Part shown: positions 1 through 7,856 of the stretch, in pieces
Position numbering within the stretch: the first letter of the stretch is position 1
Layout of the letters: every line of letters begins with the position of its first letter
Source of the DNA: Nibribacter koreensis
Lineage (GTDB): Bacteria; Bacteroidota; Bacteroidia; Cytophagales; Hymenobacteraceae
DNA length: 64,000 bases
NCBI RefSeq assembly: GCF_039541795.1
Contig: NZ_BAABGX010000003.1
Coordinates: forward strand, 124,001-188,000
Reading direction: 5' to 3'
Notes under the pieces: generated by a model
Database searches by the model: none
What the model was told of the DNA's origin: nothing
Seen by the model: only the letters and a program-made list of their open reading frames with translations
Position numbers and translations under genes: made by a program

Positions 1-101
1 CAGGCCTCAACGGAATCCAAATCCAACAGCATGACAAAGTGGAATTCGACACCAAAGAAGGTAAAAAAGGCATTAACGCGGTAAACGTGAAGAAACTCTA
101 A
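1..101 (+). CDS. Cold-shock domain protein (3' end only)
   Basis: Only the last 32 codons are present; the gene starts before the window and the frame begins at base 3. The reading GLNGIQIQQHDKVEF followed by a KEGKKGINAVNV stretch is the typical end of a CspA-family OB-fold protein, which binds single-stranded RNA or DNA and melts mRNA secondary structure. The stop is at 99-101, and a strong intrinsic terminator follows 36 bases later, so this is the end of a transcript. Whether the full protein is a single-domain Csp or a longer version cannot be told from here. Confidence 0.85.
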   Translation, partial: GLNGIQIQQHDKVEFDTKEGKKGINAVNVKKL

Positions 102-137
102 TTACCGCTTGCGCATACCCATTTTGTGAACTCTTCT

Positions 138-164
138 AAAAGCCCCTGGTCTAGGGGCTTTTTT
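138..164 (+). terminator. Intrinsic terminator after the cold-shock gene
   Basis: Stem 138-147 pairs with 153-162 around a 5-base loop, and the right arm runs into six T residues. It ends 53 bases before the proposed prenyltransferase start. Confidence 0.85.
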
Positions 165-217
165 CATTTGTGGCCCCTTTGCCGTACCTTGCCCGCCTAT
201 CTGGGTTTATCTGCGCT

Positions 218-1063
218 GTGAAGAGTCTCCTGTCCCTAATTCGGTTCCCCAATCTGGTCATCATGCTACTCACGCAGGTACTAGTGCGCCTATGCCTGGT
301 GTTTCCGGAGCGTAGTCTGGCCAAGTCCTTCACCTGGCCGTTTGGCATTCTGCTGTTAGCTACGTTCTGCATTGGCGCCTCTGGTTACATCATCAATGAT
401 TACTATGACCTCAAGATAGACCGCATCAACAAGCCTGAGCGCATCATAGTAGGCAAAGGCCTCACCCGCCGAAAGGCCATGATGCTACACCTATACCTGT
501 CGCTGGCCAGTGTCACCTTGGGAACGCTGTTGGGCTGGCGCATTGGCTTGGTGTACTTGGGCACGGGACTGCTATTGTGGGGCTATTCGGCGCAGTTGAA
601 GAAGCGTATGCTGGTAGGTAACATGACGGTGGCTTTGCTGGCGGCAGCCATGGTGCTGGTGGTGCCCTTGCAGGCGGGGCAGCCGTCTCTAGCGGCCTGG
701 GCCTACGGTATCTTCGCGTTTTTGATGACCTTGATTAGAGAGATTGTCAAAGACATGGAAGATGTGCAGGGCGATGCCTCTTTTAGGTGTGAGACCTTGC
801 CCATTGTTCTTGGGCTGCCCAAGACCAAATGGGTGCTGTACTTTCTGTTGCTCTGCTTCTGGTTATTTACGGGCTTTGTGATAGCGCATGAGTGGGAGTC
901 CAAGCTGTTGGTAGTCTATCTGTTCATTGGCGTGGTGTTGCCGTCCTTGGTGCTCTTTCGGCAACTATTCTACGCTGACCGCAAGCGCGACTTTGCCCAG
1001 TTGAGCTGGCTCTGCAAAGGCATCATGGTGACGGGCATCTTGTCCATGCTGGTGTGGCACTAG
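218..1063 (+). CDS. UbiA-family prenyltransferase
   Basis: Integral membrane prenyltransferase (281 aa from this start) with about nine hydrophobic segments. It carries both Asp-rich motifs of the UbiA superfamily: NDYYDLKIDRINKPER, and KDMEDVQGDASF in the second half. These bind the Mg-diphosphate of the prenyl donor. Bacteroidota homologues are often annotated as geranylgeranylglycerol-phosphate geranylgeranyltransferase-like; the acceptor cannot be read from sequence. I chose the GTG at 218 because the protein then begins (M)KSLLSLIRFPNL, as such homologues do. A GTG at 170 in the same frame would add 16 residues and begin just after the upstream terminator. A palindromic element begins 2 bases after the stop. 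Confidence 0.85.
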   Translation: MKSLLSLIRFPNLVIMLLTQVLVRLCLVFPERSLAKSFTWPFGILLLATFCIGASGYIINDYYDLKIDRINKPERIIVGKGLTRRKAMMLHLYLSLASVTLGTLLGWRIGLVYLGTGLLLWGYSAQLKKRMLVGNMTVALLAAAMVLVVPLQAGQPSLAAWAYGIFAFLMTLIREIVKDMEDVQGDASFRCETLPIVLGLPKTKWVLYFLLLCFWLFTGFVIAHEWESKLLVVYLFIGVVLPSLVLFRQLFYADRKRDFAQLSWLCKGIMVTGILSMLVWH

Positions 1064-1064
1064 T

Positions 1065-1101
1065 GTTTTTGGCCTGATTTCCAGAAAACAGGCCAAAAAC
1101 G
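1065..1101. repeat. 38-bp palindromic element, copy 1
   Basis: Near-consensus copy between the prenyltransferase stop and porZ. The right arm AAAACAGGCCAAAAACG is perfect and the left arm has CTGATTT in place of CTGTTTT. Confidence 0.9.
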
Positions 1102-1114
1102 AAGGCAATCTGCG

Positions 1115-1122
1115 TATCTTTA
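1115..1122 (+). promoter_or_regulatory. Possible -7 element for porZ
   Basis: TATCTTTA matches the Bacteroidota -7 consensus TAnnTTTG at all but the last base. It lies just before the ATG at 1126, so the transcript would be nearly leaderless, or translation would start at the in-frame ATG at 1153. Confidence 0.4.
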
Positions 1123-1125
1123 CAT

Positions 1126-3432
1126 ATGGTGCTTTCTTCTGCGAAGTTCTGGATGAGTTTTCTCTGTGCCTGGGTGTTAGCCTTCGCGGCGCAGGCGCAA
1201 AGTTCTACTCTGCCCATAGGTTCTTGGCGCTTGCACGTGCCCAACAACCGCGCCAAGGCCCTCACCGAAACTCCCACCTCCATCTATGTCGCCACGGAGG
1301 ATGGTTTCTTCAAGCTGTTAAAAGAAGACAACTCGCTACAAGTCTTAACCCGCACCGATGGTTTCAGTGACGTGAACCTAAGCAGCGTGCGCTATGACTC
1401 AGCCTCGGCGACGCTGGTGGTAGCGTATGAGAACACCAACCTGGACTTGGTGCAGGACGGCAAGATTAAGAACATCACGGACCTGTTGCGAAAGCAGTTG
1501 GCGGGCGTTAAGACCATTCATCATCTCTATACGCATCAGAAGAAGGCCTATCTATCCACGTCCTTCGGGTTGGTGGTGGTAGACTTGGTGAAGCTGGAGG
1601 TAAAGGACACGTATTCCAACCTGGGCCCGCAGGGCGAGGGCGTGCAAGTCTACAGTTCCACCGTGCTCAAAGACAGTTTGTTCATCACCTCGTCTATGGG
1701 CGTGATGGCGACCTCCCTCCAAAACGCCAATTTGCTGGATTACAGAGCCTGGCGAAGATTCACCGCAGCTCAAGGTTTGCCTGCCCAGGCCACAGACAAT
1801 GCTAGAACCATTTCGGCTTTTCAAGGCAAGGTGTATGTGGGCGTGAATGGCAGCGGGCTGTACCAATACCAAAACAATACCTGGCAGAGAGCGCCTTTCT
1901 CTACCCCAGACAATCAGTTTGCGGCCATTGAAACCAACGGCGTGAGGCTGGTGCTGGCCAGTGGCCCCAACGTAGTAGAAGCTAATGCCAACGGCCAAGC
2001 CACGGTCTATACAAATCAGCTCATCACCTCGGCGCGCATGGCTATTCCGGCCAAGGACGGTAGCCTCTGGGTAGCTGATTACGTGAATGGACTAGTTCAG
2101 CTCAAAAACAACAGCGCCCAGGCCTTCGCGCCCAACGGTCCGGCCTTTGTGGATGTGTTTAGTTTGTACGCTGAGAATAATACCCTCACGGTGCTGGGCG
2201 GAGGCTTTAACCAATCCTACTTGCAGGCTGGCTCCAACGCAGGCTTCTATCAATACCAGGACGGGCAGTGGACCAGTTATAACAGGTTTAGCGGTGGACA
2301 ATTCCCGAGTAATGTACGTGACTTGGTAGCGGCTGTGCGTAATCCCGTGACGGGTAAGTTCTACCTGGCTAGCTACGGCGGCGGTCTCCTGGAATGGGAC
2401 GGACTGAACAAGGTGACGCTGTATAATGAGACCAACAGCCCCTTACGGAGCGCCATTCCCGGTAATCAGGATTTTGTGCGCATCACTAGTCTAGCCGTAG
2501 ACCCGCAAGGCCATTTGTGGGTGGTGAATAGAAACCAACAAGCCAATGCGGCAGGTTTGTTTGAACTGCTTCCGGATGGCACCTGGAAGGCACATCCGTT
2601 TAATTTTCAGTTCAGCAATGCGCTGGACAAGATTGTGATTGACAACGAGGGCTATAAATGGCTCACCGTGAGTACCAATGCCCCGGGCGCGGGTCTGGTA
2701 GTCTACAATGACTTGGATAAAACGTACCGCTACCTGGGCGCTGCCGGCGAGGGTGGTTTGCCCAGCCCGCAGGTATACAGCCTGGCCGTAGACAACAAAG
2801 GCGAAATCTGGGTAGGGACGGGCGCAGGCGTGGCCGTGTTCAGCAGTGGGGCAGACGTGTTTTCATCTAACGCAGCCAATGCCTATCTGCCCATCTATGA
2901 ACGGCGACCATTGCTGCAGGGCCAGGTGGTGCGCAGCATTGCCATAGACGGTGGCAATCGCAAATGGATTGGCACTGACAATGGCGTGTGGCTGTTCAAT
3001 GAAACCGGCGAGGAGATGATTTCTAACTTCACCACCAGGAACAGTCCTTTGCCTTCAGACAAGATCAGAGACATTGCCATCAACCACGCAACCGGCGAAG
3101 TCTTCATTGGCACCGAGGCTGGCATTGCCGCGTATAGAGGCGCTGCGACCAAGACTGAGGCTGTGAGTAAAGACTGCCTGCAAGTGTTTCCTAATCCCGT
3201 ACGCGTGGGGTACGCGGGCTCTATTGGGATCTCGGGCTTGCCCAATAACGGCTGGGTGAAGATAACAGACGCCAGCGGCAAACTGGTCTTTGAAGGAAAG
3301 TCCAACGGCGGTACCTTCCCCTGGAACGGCCGCGACTACAAGGGTAACAAAGCCAAACCGGGCGTGTATGTAGTGCTGGCTGGTTCTGATGATGGCGCTG
3401 AGACCTGTTCCACCAAAATAGCCGTACAATAG
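1126..3432 (+). CDS. porZ: PorZ-like T9SS surface protein
   Basis: Secreted protein of 768 aa. The N-terminal signal peptide ends around AFAAQAQ (residues 19-25). A two-component-regulator-type beta-propeller follows (about 30-680), opening with GSWRLHVPNN and YVATEDGFFKL. The last 80 residues (from VFPNPVRVG to TKIAVQ) form a type IX secretion sorting domain. This is the architecture of PorZ, the surface-exposed partner of PorU that delivers anionic LPS for anchoring T9SS cargo. recO follows directly, an arrangement I recall as common in Bacteroidota. An in-frame ATG at 1153 is an alternative start, but the upstream one keeps the Lys-containing n-region. Palindromic elements flank the gene. 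Confidence 0.85.
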   Translation: MVLSSAKFWMSFLCAWVLAFAAQAQSSTLPIGSWRLHVPNNRAKALTETPTSIYVATEDGFFKLLKEDNSLQVLTRTDGFSDVNLSSVRYDSASATLVVAYENTNLDLVQDGKIKNITDLLRKQLAGVKTIHHLYTHQKKAYLSTSFGLVVVDLVKLEVKDTYSNLGPQGEGVQVYSSTVLKDSLFITSSMGVMATSLQNANLLDYRAWRRFTAAQGLPAQATDNARTISAFQGKVYVGVNGSGLYQYQNNTWQRAPFSTPDNQFAAIETNGVRLVLASGPNVVEANANGQATVYTNQLITSARMAIPAKDGSLWVADYVNGLVQLKNNSAQAFAPNGPAFVDVFSLYAENNTLTVLGGGFNQSYLQAGSNAGFYQYQDGQWTSYNRFSGGQFPSNVRDLVAAVRNPVTGKFYLASYGGGLLEWDGLNKVTLYNETNSPLRSAIPGNQDFVRITSLAVDPQGHLWVVNRNQQANAAGLFELLPDGTWKAHPFNFQFSNALDKIVIDNEGYKWLTVSTNAPGAGLVVYNDLDKTYRYLGAAGEGGLPSPQVYSLAVDNKGEIWVGTGAGVAVFSSGADVFSSNAANAYLPIYERRPLLQGQVVRSIAIDGGNRKWIGTDNGVWLFNETGEEMISNFTTRNSPLPSDKIRDIAINHATGEVFIGTEAGIAAYRGAATKTEAVSKDCLQVFPNPVRVGYAGSIGISGLPNNGWVKITDASGKLVFEGKSNGGTFPWNGRDYKGNKAKPGVYVVLAGSDDGAETCSTKIAVQ

Positions 3433-3467
3433 CTGTTGTCAGAAATGGCAGCTTTACCGCAGGTTTT

Positions 3468-3505
3468 CGTTTTTGACCTGTTTTCTGGAAAATAGCCTGA
3501 AAATG
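3468..3505. repeat. 38-bp palindromic element, copy 2
   Basis: Between porZ and recO. The left arm is CGTTTTTGACCTGTTTT, the loop CTGG, and the right arm has diverged to AAAATAGCCTGAAAATG. Confidence 0.85.
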
Positions 3506-3566
3506 CCAAGCTTGAAGCCATGGCGTACAACCACAAGTTCAGTTTTGAAATTATAGCACATTTGGC

Positions 3567-4280
3567 ATGCTGATAAAGACCCGGGGCATTGTTTTAAACT
3601 TCATCAAGTTCAAGGAGTCCTCCATTATTGTGCGCATTTACACCGAGGAGCTGGGCCTGCAGAGCTACATAGTCAACAGCGTACGCAAGAAGGGTAGTGC
3701 GTCTAGGATAGCCTTGTTCCAACCGTTCACCTTGCTGGACATGGTGGTGTACCCTTCGGCGAAGGGTGGTTTGACGCGCATCTCAGAGTACAAGTGCAGC
3801 CACCCGTTCTCCTCTGTGCCCTATGACATCAGGAAGAGCAGCATCTTGATGTTCTTGTCTGAGATGGTGGCCCGTACCGTGAAGGAGGAAGAAGAGAATA
3901 GGCCGCTGTTTGAGTTTCTGCATGAGGCCATCATTGCCTTTGATGAGGCCCCGGCCGGCTTTGAGAACTTCCATCTGGCGTTTCTGCTGCAGTTGGCGGG
4001 GTATCTGGGCTTCGGGGTTTCTTCTGCAGATGAGCTCATTAGCCAGATTGCGTTTGAGACCGGCGGATCTACTGCCTTGGGCAACAGCGTCATGCAACTG
4101 CAGCGCCTGGAGCCGTATCTGGCAGAATTGCTCCACAATGGCGTGGCCGCAAACATTCCCAACGGCCGCGCCCGCCGCGAACTGCTTCAACTATTGGTAC
4201 AGTACTTTCAACTACACGTAGCCAATCTGGGCGAAATTAAGTCTTTGGCGGTCTTGTCTGAGGTCTTGAGTGTAGAGTAG
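3567..4280 (+). CDS. recO: DNA repair protein RecO
   Basis: RecO, 237 aa, a recombination mediator that acts with RecR to load RecA on SSB-coated single-stranded DNA during gap repair. The N-terminal OB fold (about residues 1-80) opens with the family signature KTRGIVLNFIKFKESSIIVR and continues with IVNSVRKKGSASRIALFQPFT; a helical domain makes up the rest. The length is usual for the family. The gene follows porZ after a palindromic element and converges on the FKBP operon. Confidence 0.93.
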   Translation: MLIKTRGIVLNFIKFKESSIIVRIYTEELGLQSYIVNSVRKKGSASRIALFQPFTLLDMVVYPSAKGGLTRISEYKCSHPFSSVPYDIRKSSILMFLSEMVARTVKEEEENRPLFEFLHEAIIAFDEAPAGFENFHLAFLLQLAGYLGFGVSSADELISQIAFETGGSTALGNSVMQLQRLEPYLAELLHNGVAANIPNGRARRELLQLLVQYFQLHVANLGEIKSLAVLSEVLSVE

Positions 4281-4309
4281 GCTGAAGGCGGCGCTTTCCA
4301 AAGGGACTT

Positions 4310-4347
4310 CGTTTTTAGGCTGTTTTCTAGAAAATAAGCCAAAAACG
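4310..4347. repeat. 38-bp palindromic element, copy 3
   Basis: Just after recO, in the convergent gap. The left arm is the CGTTTTTAGGCTGTTTT variant, the loop CTAG, and the right arm AAAATAAGCCAAAAACG. Confidence 0.9.
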
Positions 4348-4475
4348 GATGTGCCAATTCTCTTGTTTCTACAATCTCCCACCAGCAAAGGGCGGTTTTG
4401 GCTATCATGGTTAGATAGAGCAACTATAATAGCAATCCAAATGGGATAAGCCAGAAAGCCAGGGTTATTATACAA

Positions 4476-4509
4476 AAAAAGAGGCCACCTGTTTAGGTGG
4501 CCTCTTTTT
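4476..4509. terminator. Bidirectional terminator (recO / FKBP operon)
   Basis: Fifteen-base arms 4476-4490 and 4495-4509 pair perfectly around a 4-base loop, with an A-run on the left and T-run on the right. It can terminate both the leftward FKBP operon and rightward read-through from recO. The gap 4281-4525 otherwise holds only palindromic copy 3. Confidence 0.88.
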
Positions 4510-4525
4510 GTAAACTTACGTGTGA

Positions 4526-5050
4526 TTAGAAGTTAAGCAACTCCACGTCAAACATGATAGGCGTATTGCCAGGAACGGAGCCGCTACCATAACGTCCGTA
4601 ACCTAAGTGCGATGGAATTAGCAAAAGTCCTTTTTCACCTTTGCTCATCAGTAAAACACCTTCATCCCAGCCTTTGATTACTTTGCCAATGCCTAAAATA
4701 AATTTGAACGTCTTGGCGCGGTCATAAGAAGAATCAAATTTTTGACTGTCACTTACAAACCTGCCCACATAGTGCATTTCTACTTCTTGGCCATTCACCG
4801 GTTTTACACCATTTCCTGCGGTTTTAACCACATAATAAAGACCAGAGGCGGTGCGGGTGTAGTCTTTTTCTGTTAAGCCCATAAATTCCTGCAGGTAGGC
4901 CTTGATCTGCTTGTCTTCAAACTCTGCTTGCGCGGCCGCGTCAAAATTGTCATATGGGTTAGTGTCATCTTTGCAGCTCAGCAAAGTCATGACAAGACAC
5001 AAAGACAAAACCAATTGCCACAGCACGCTTTTTCTTACCAACTGTTGCAT
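4526..5050 (-). CDS. FKBP-type peptidyl-prolyl isomerase lipoprotein
   Basis: Lipoprotein of 174 aa. A hydrophobic signal ends in the lipobox LLSC (Cys about 26), followed by a linker and one FKBP domain (about 80-174) with the usual landmarks YVGRF, FDSSYDR, VIKGWDEGVLLMSKGEKG, IPSHLGYG and MFDVELL. It should catalyse prolyl isomerisation in the periplasm or at the outer membrane. It is the last gene of a leftward operon, 11 bases after a second FKBP lipoprotein. The flavobacterial gliding protein GldI is a lipoprotein of this type, so a role in T9SS or gliding is possible but unproven. Confidence 0.88.
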   Translation of the reverse strand: MQQLVRKSVLWQLVLSLCLVMTLLSCKDDTNPYDNFDAAAQAEFEDKQIKAYLQEFMGLTEKDYTRTASGLYYVVKTAGNGVKPVNGQEVEMHYVGRFVSDSQKFDSSYDRAKTFKFILGIGKVIKGWDEGVLLMSKGEKGLLLIPSHLGYGRYGSGSVPGNTPIMFDVELLNF

Positions 5051-5061
5051 GATGTTAAGGA

Positions 5062-6045
5062 TTATAGACCTGGACCGGCAGGACCCGCTGGGTTCACCGG
5101 CGTGTTCTTAATGTCTACCAACTCAATGTCAAAACGAAGGATAGAGTTAGCCGGCATGTCTGCTCCACGGGCCATGGCACCGTAACCCATTGGCGAAGGA
5201 ATCAACAAGATGCCTTTGCTGCCTTTGTTGAACTGCTGCAAGCCTTCTTCCCAGCCTTTAATCACCTGGCCTTGGCCAAGCGGGAATTCAATTGGGTTGC
5301 CACCGTTAGACTTGGCAGAAGAATCAAACTCTTTGCCGTTCAGCAAGGTGCCTTTGTATTGTACGCTCACTGTCTTGCCGGCAGTAGCGTTAGGACCAGT
5401 ACCTGGTTGAGAGATGACATAGTATACACCGTTAGCTGTCTTCTGAGCAGTCAAGTTGTTTTTCTTGATGTACTCCTGAATCAGCTTGTCATCAATTGGC
5501 GCTTGCTTTAAGGCTTTGGCTTCCATGGCCTTCTGCTGCGCTTCCATCATTTTAGGATAGTCGGCCATGGCCTCTTGCTCTGTCTGCAGGTTCACCGCTT
5601 TCACGAAGAACGTCAGGAAGCTTCCTTTTTTGATGAACGGAGGAAGTGGTGCTTTGAAGGTCTTGGCAAACAAAGTGTCTGCGTTGATCTTGAACACGGC
5701 GCTGTCGCCTTTGTCTAGCAACAAGAACGCTTCTTCAATGCTGCCTTTGTTGGGCGTCTCTACCAGTTTAATCTGGATAGGCATGGCGTTGTCTTTGGTG
5801 CTGAACAGCAAAGAGTCTTTCTCTGTGCGGTATTCCATCTCAAAGGTCATCACTTTGCCCATTTTGGTAGTGTCTACTTTGGCGGCGTCTTTTACCTCAT
5901 AATCACCGTCTTTACCAGCTGCGTATAGTTTGTATTCTAGGCCAGAGGCGGTCTTCTGAAATGAGTCATTGCCCAGGTTCTTGCATGACGGGGCAAAAAG
6001 GGTTATTGCCAAGGCTGGCAATAGGTAGATTGATTTTTTTAACAT
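5062..6045 (-). CDS. FKBP-type peptidyl-prolyl isomerase lipoprotein, two-domain
   Basis: Lipoprotein of 327 aa with lipobox APSC (Cys 21). Two FKBP-like modules are visible. The N-terminal one (about 45-150) lacks the aromatic GWDEGL core and is probably non-catalytic. The C-terminal one (about 200-315) has VQYKGTLLNGKEFDSS, VIKGWEEGLQQFNKGSKG, IPSPMGYG and RFDIELVDI, like an active FKBP. It ends in a short Pro/Gly/Ala tail (NTPVNPAGPAGPGL). It lies 32 bases after nrnA in the same operon. The degenerate first module could bind clients. Confidence 0.87.
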   Translation of the reverse strand: MLKKSIYLLPALAITLFAPSCKNLGNDSFQKTASGLEYKLYAAGKDGDYEVKDAAKVDTTKMGKVMTFEMEYRTEKDSLLFSTKDNAMPIQIKLVETPNKGSIEEAFLLLDKGDSAVFKINADTLFAKTFKAPLPPFIKKGSFLTFFVKAVNLQTEQEAMADYPKMMEAQQKAMEAKALKQAPIDDKLIQEYIKKNNLTAQKTANGVYYVISQPGTGPNATAGKTVSVQYKGTLLNGKEFDSSAKSNGGNPIEFPLGQGQVIKGWEEGLQQFNKGSKGILLIPSPMGYGAMARGADMPANSILRFDIELVDIKNTPVNPAGPAGPGL

Positions 6046-6077
6046 CGGTTTAATTAGTGTAAATCTTATTTGGTTGG

Positions 6078-7088
6078 TTACTTGGCTAATTGTTCTGCGT
6101 AGAGCGGCAACAGACTCTGGAACTTCTCCACGGTTTCGGCCAGCGAAAGATAAGAAATTCCGCCCGAAGCATTTTTATGTCCGCCCCCGCTAAAGTGACT
6201 TCTGGCAAACTCGTTCACAGAAATGTCGCCCACCGACCGGAAGGAGATCTTAACAGCCTCTGTGCGGTCAATGAACAGAGCGGCAAAACGCACGCCTTCA
6301 ATGGAAAGCGCAAAGTTTACCAAGCCTTCGGTGTCACCGGTCTGGGAGTTGTATTGCTTTAGTTCTTCTGAGGTAACGGCAATAAAGGCGGTATTGTATT
6401 CGCGCACCACCGTCAGTTTGTCTTTGAGCACGTAGCCCAAAAAGCGCAGGCGGCTCTCTGAGTAGCTATCATAGATGTTGCGGTGAATCTTACAGATGTC
6501 TACGCCTTTGTGCAACAAATCTGCAATAATCAAGTGCACGTTACGGGTAGTACTGGCATGTCTAAAGGAACCCGTGTCGGTCATGATGCCGGCGTACAGA
6601 CACTCCCCAATGGCGGTATCTATCAGTTCTTCATCGCCTAAATCTCTAATCACTTCATAGACCAGTTCTGCGGTGGCCGCTGCGCTGGTGTTGGAAAACA
6701 TGATCTCGGCGAAGGGCTCTGGTTCCAGGTGGTGGTCAATCAGGACCTTAGTGCCTTTGGCCTCACGTATGTAGCCGCCCAGTTCATTGATGCGGCTCAA
6801 GGCGCTAAAGTCCAGACAGAACAGCACCTCGGCGTCATTGATGATGGCCTTAGCCTGGGCGTCTGTGCGGTGGCTGTAAATAAGGACCTCATCGTTGCCG
6901 CTCATCCAGTTAAGGAAGGAGGGGTAGTCTGTGGGGGTGATCACCGTTACCTGGTGGCCCTTTTTCTTTAGATACCCTGCCAGCCCCAGTGAAGATCCTA
7001 ACGCGTCCGCATCCGGTTTATGGTGCGTGGTGATCATGATCTTCTTAGGCGATTGCAAAAGCTCTCGTAGCTCGTTGATTTGTTGCAT
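6078..7088 (-). CDS. nrnA: DHH/DHHA1 phosphoesterase (NrnA-like)
   Basis: Bifunctional oligoribonuclease / 3'-phosphoadenosine phosphatase family, 336 aa. The DHH domain has HHKPDADALGSSLGL, the metal-binding LDFSAL and LIDHHLEPEP; the C-terminal DHHA1 domain has SGGGHKNASGG. It degrades nanoRNA or pAp with Mn. The frame is open to 7193, but I place the start at the ATG at 7088: the family begins there, a GGTGGAG site lies just upstream, and a plausible promoter lies at 7133-7164 inside the longer frame. It is the first gene of the operon with the two FKBP lipoproteins and is divergent from ndk. Confidence 0.88.
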   Translation of the reverse strand: MQQINELRELLQSPKKIMITTHHKPDADALGSSLGLAGYLKKKGHQVTVITPTDYPSFLNWMSGNDEVLIYSHRTDAQAKAIINDAEVLFCLDFSALSRINELGGYIREAKGTKVLIDHHLEPEPFAEIMFSNTSAAATAELVYEVIRDLGDEELIDTAIGECLYAGIMTDTGSFRHASTTRNVHLIIADLLHKGVDICKIHRNIYDSYSESRLRFLGYVLKDKLTVVREYNTAFIAVTSEELKQYNSQTGDTEGLVNFALSIEGVRFAALFIDRTEAVKISFRSVGDISVNEFARSHFSGGGHKNASGGISYLSLAETVEKFQSLLPLYAEQLAK

Positions 7089-7132
7089 TGTATACGCTCC
7101 ACCCGCGTCAGAAAAAATGCGGGTATAAGATG

Positions 7133-7164
7133 CAAAATTCAGAAGAATAAAAGTACAAACCAAA
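7133..7164 (-). promoter_or_regulatory. Promoter of the nrnA-FKBP operon
   Basis: Read on the minus strand: TTTG, 20 bases, GAATTTTG, one mismatch from the TAnnTTTG consensus. The transcript would have a leader of about 40 bases before the ATG at 7088. Confidence 0.5.
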
Positions 7165-7238
7165 TAAAAGCCCAAGGGAAACAAAGGCCTCATTTGGGGT
7201 ATTTATCAGGCAGAACAAAGACTTTTACCAAATTGTGC

Positions 7239-7246
7239 TAATTTTG
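7239..7246 (+). promoter_or_regulatory. -7 element of ndk
   Basis: TAATTTTG is a perfect TAnnTTTG match, 38 bases before the ndk ATG. No clear TTTG -33 box is present. Confidence 0.55.
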
Positions 7247-7284
7247 CGTCTCAATTAGTCAATCACTGTTAAATAATAAGAAAA

Positions 7285-7704
7285 ATGGCTGGAAACGTAA
7301 CGTTCACCATGATTAAACCAGATGCCGTGCAGGACAACCACATTGGCGGTATCACTAAAATGATGGAAGAGGCTGGCTTTAGAGTTGTAGCCATGAAAAA
7401 GACGCGCCTGACAGAGGAGCGTGCCGGAAAGTTCTACGAGGTGCACAAGGAGCGTCCGTTCTATGGTGACCTGGTAAAATACATGAGCTCTGGCCCTATC
7501 GTGGCCATGATCTTAGAGAAAGACAACGCCGTGTTGGATTTCCGTACCTTAATTGGCGCCACCAACCCAGCCCAGGCTGAGAACGGTACCATCAGAAAGC
7601 AATACGCTAAGTCTGTTGAGGCCAACGCCGTACACGGTTCTGACTCTGATGAGAACGCCCAGATTGAAGGAGACTTCTTCTTCTCTGCTGACGAGCGTTT
7701 CTAG
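7285..7704 (+). CDS. ndk: Nucleoside-diphosphate kinase
   Basis: NDK, 139 aa, moves the gamma-phosphate from ATP to nucleoside diphosphates through a phosphohistidine. The signature NAVHGSDS holds the catalytic His (residue 117); FTMIKPDAV, ERPFYGDLVKYM and GATNPAQAENGTIRK form the nucleotide site. The length is normal. The last residues, RF and stop, are encoded by CGT TTC TAG, which forms the left edge of a palindromic element at 7696-7733, so the element overlaps the end of the gene. Divergent from nrnA. Confidence 0.96.
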   Translation: MAGNVTFTMIKPDAVQDNHIGGITKMMEEAGFRVVAMKKTRLTEERAGKFYEVHKERPFYGDLVKYMSSGPIVAMILEKDNAVLDFRTLIGATNPAQAENGTIRKQYAKSVEANAVHGSDSDENAQIEGDFFFSADERF

Positions 7705-7733
7705 TCTGTTTTCTAGAAAATACCCCAAAAACG
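7696..7733. repeat. 38-bp palindromic element, copy 4 (overlaps ndk stop)
   Basis: Left arm CGTTTCTAGTCTGTTTT contains the ndk stop codon, loop CTAG, right arm AAAATACCCCAAAAACG. The core of the stem is eroded but both ends are kept. Confidence 0.8.
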
Positions 7734-7762
7734 CCTGATGCTTACGTGTCAGGCGTTTTTTT
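7727..7762 (+). terminator. Terminator of ndk, sharing an arm with copy 4
   Basis: AAAAACGCCTGA (7727-7738) pairs with 7749-7760, ending in a T-run. Its left arm begins in the last seven bases of palindromic copy 4. Confidence 0.85.
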
Positions 7763-7770
7763 GTGCCTGC

Positions 7771-7808
7771 CGATTTTGGGCTGGTTTTGTGAAAACAGAC
7801 TGAAAACG
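7771..7808. repeat. 38-bp palindromic element, copy 5
   Basis: CGATTTTGGGCTGGTTT, loop and AAAACAGACTGAAAACG; a diverged copy upstream of the next gene. Confidence 0.8.
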
Positions 7809-7819
7809 GAATGGTTGAT

Positions 7820-7827
7820 TATCTTTA
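7820..7827 (+). promoter_or_regulatory. -7 element of the TonB_C/MORN gene
   Basis: TATCTTTA, one base from TAnnTTTG, 30 bases before the ATG at 7857. It supports that start. Confidence 0.4.
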
Positions 7828-7856
7828 GGCTATCTATTCCATATTTATATCCCATC

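Noticed and set aside
7089..7193. Longer NrnA with a hydrophobic N-terminus
   Set aside because: This stretch contains the likely promoter, the family begins at the ATG at 7088, and a ribosome-binding site precedes that ATG.
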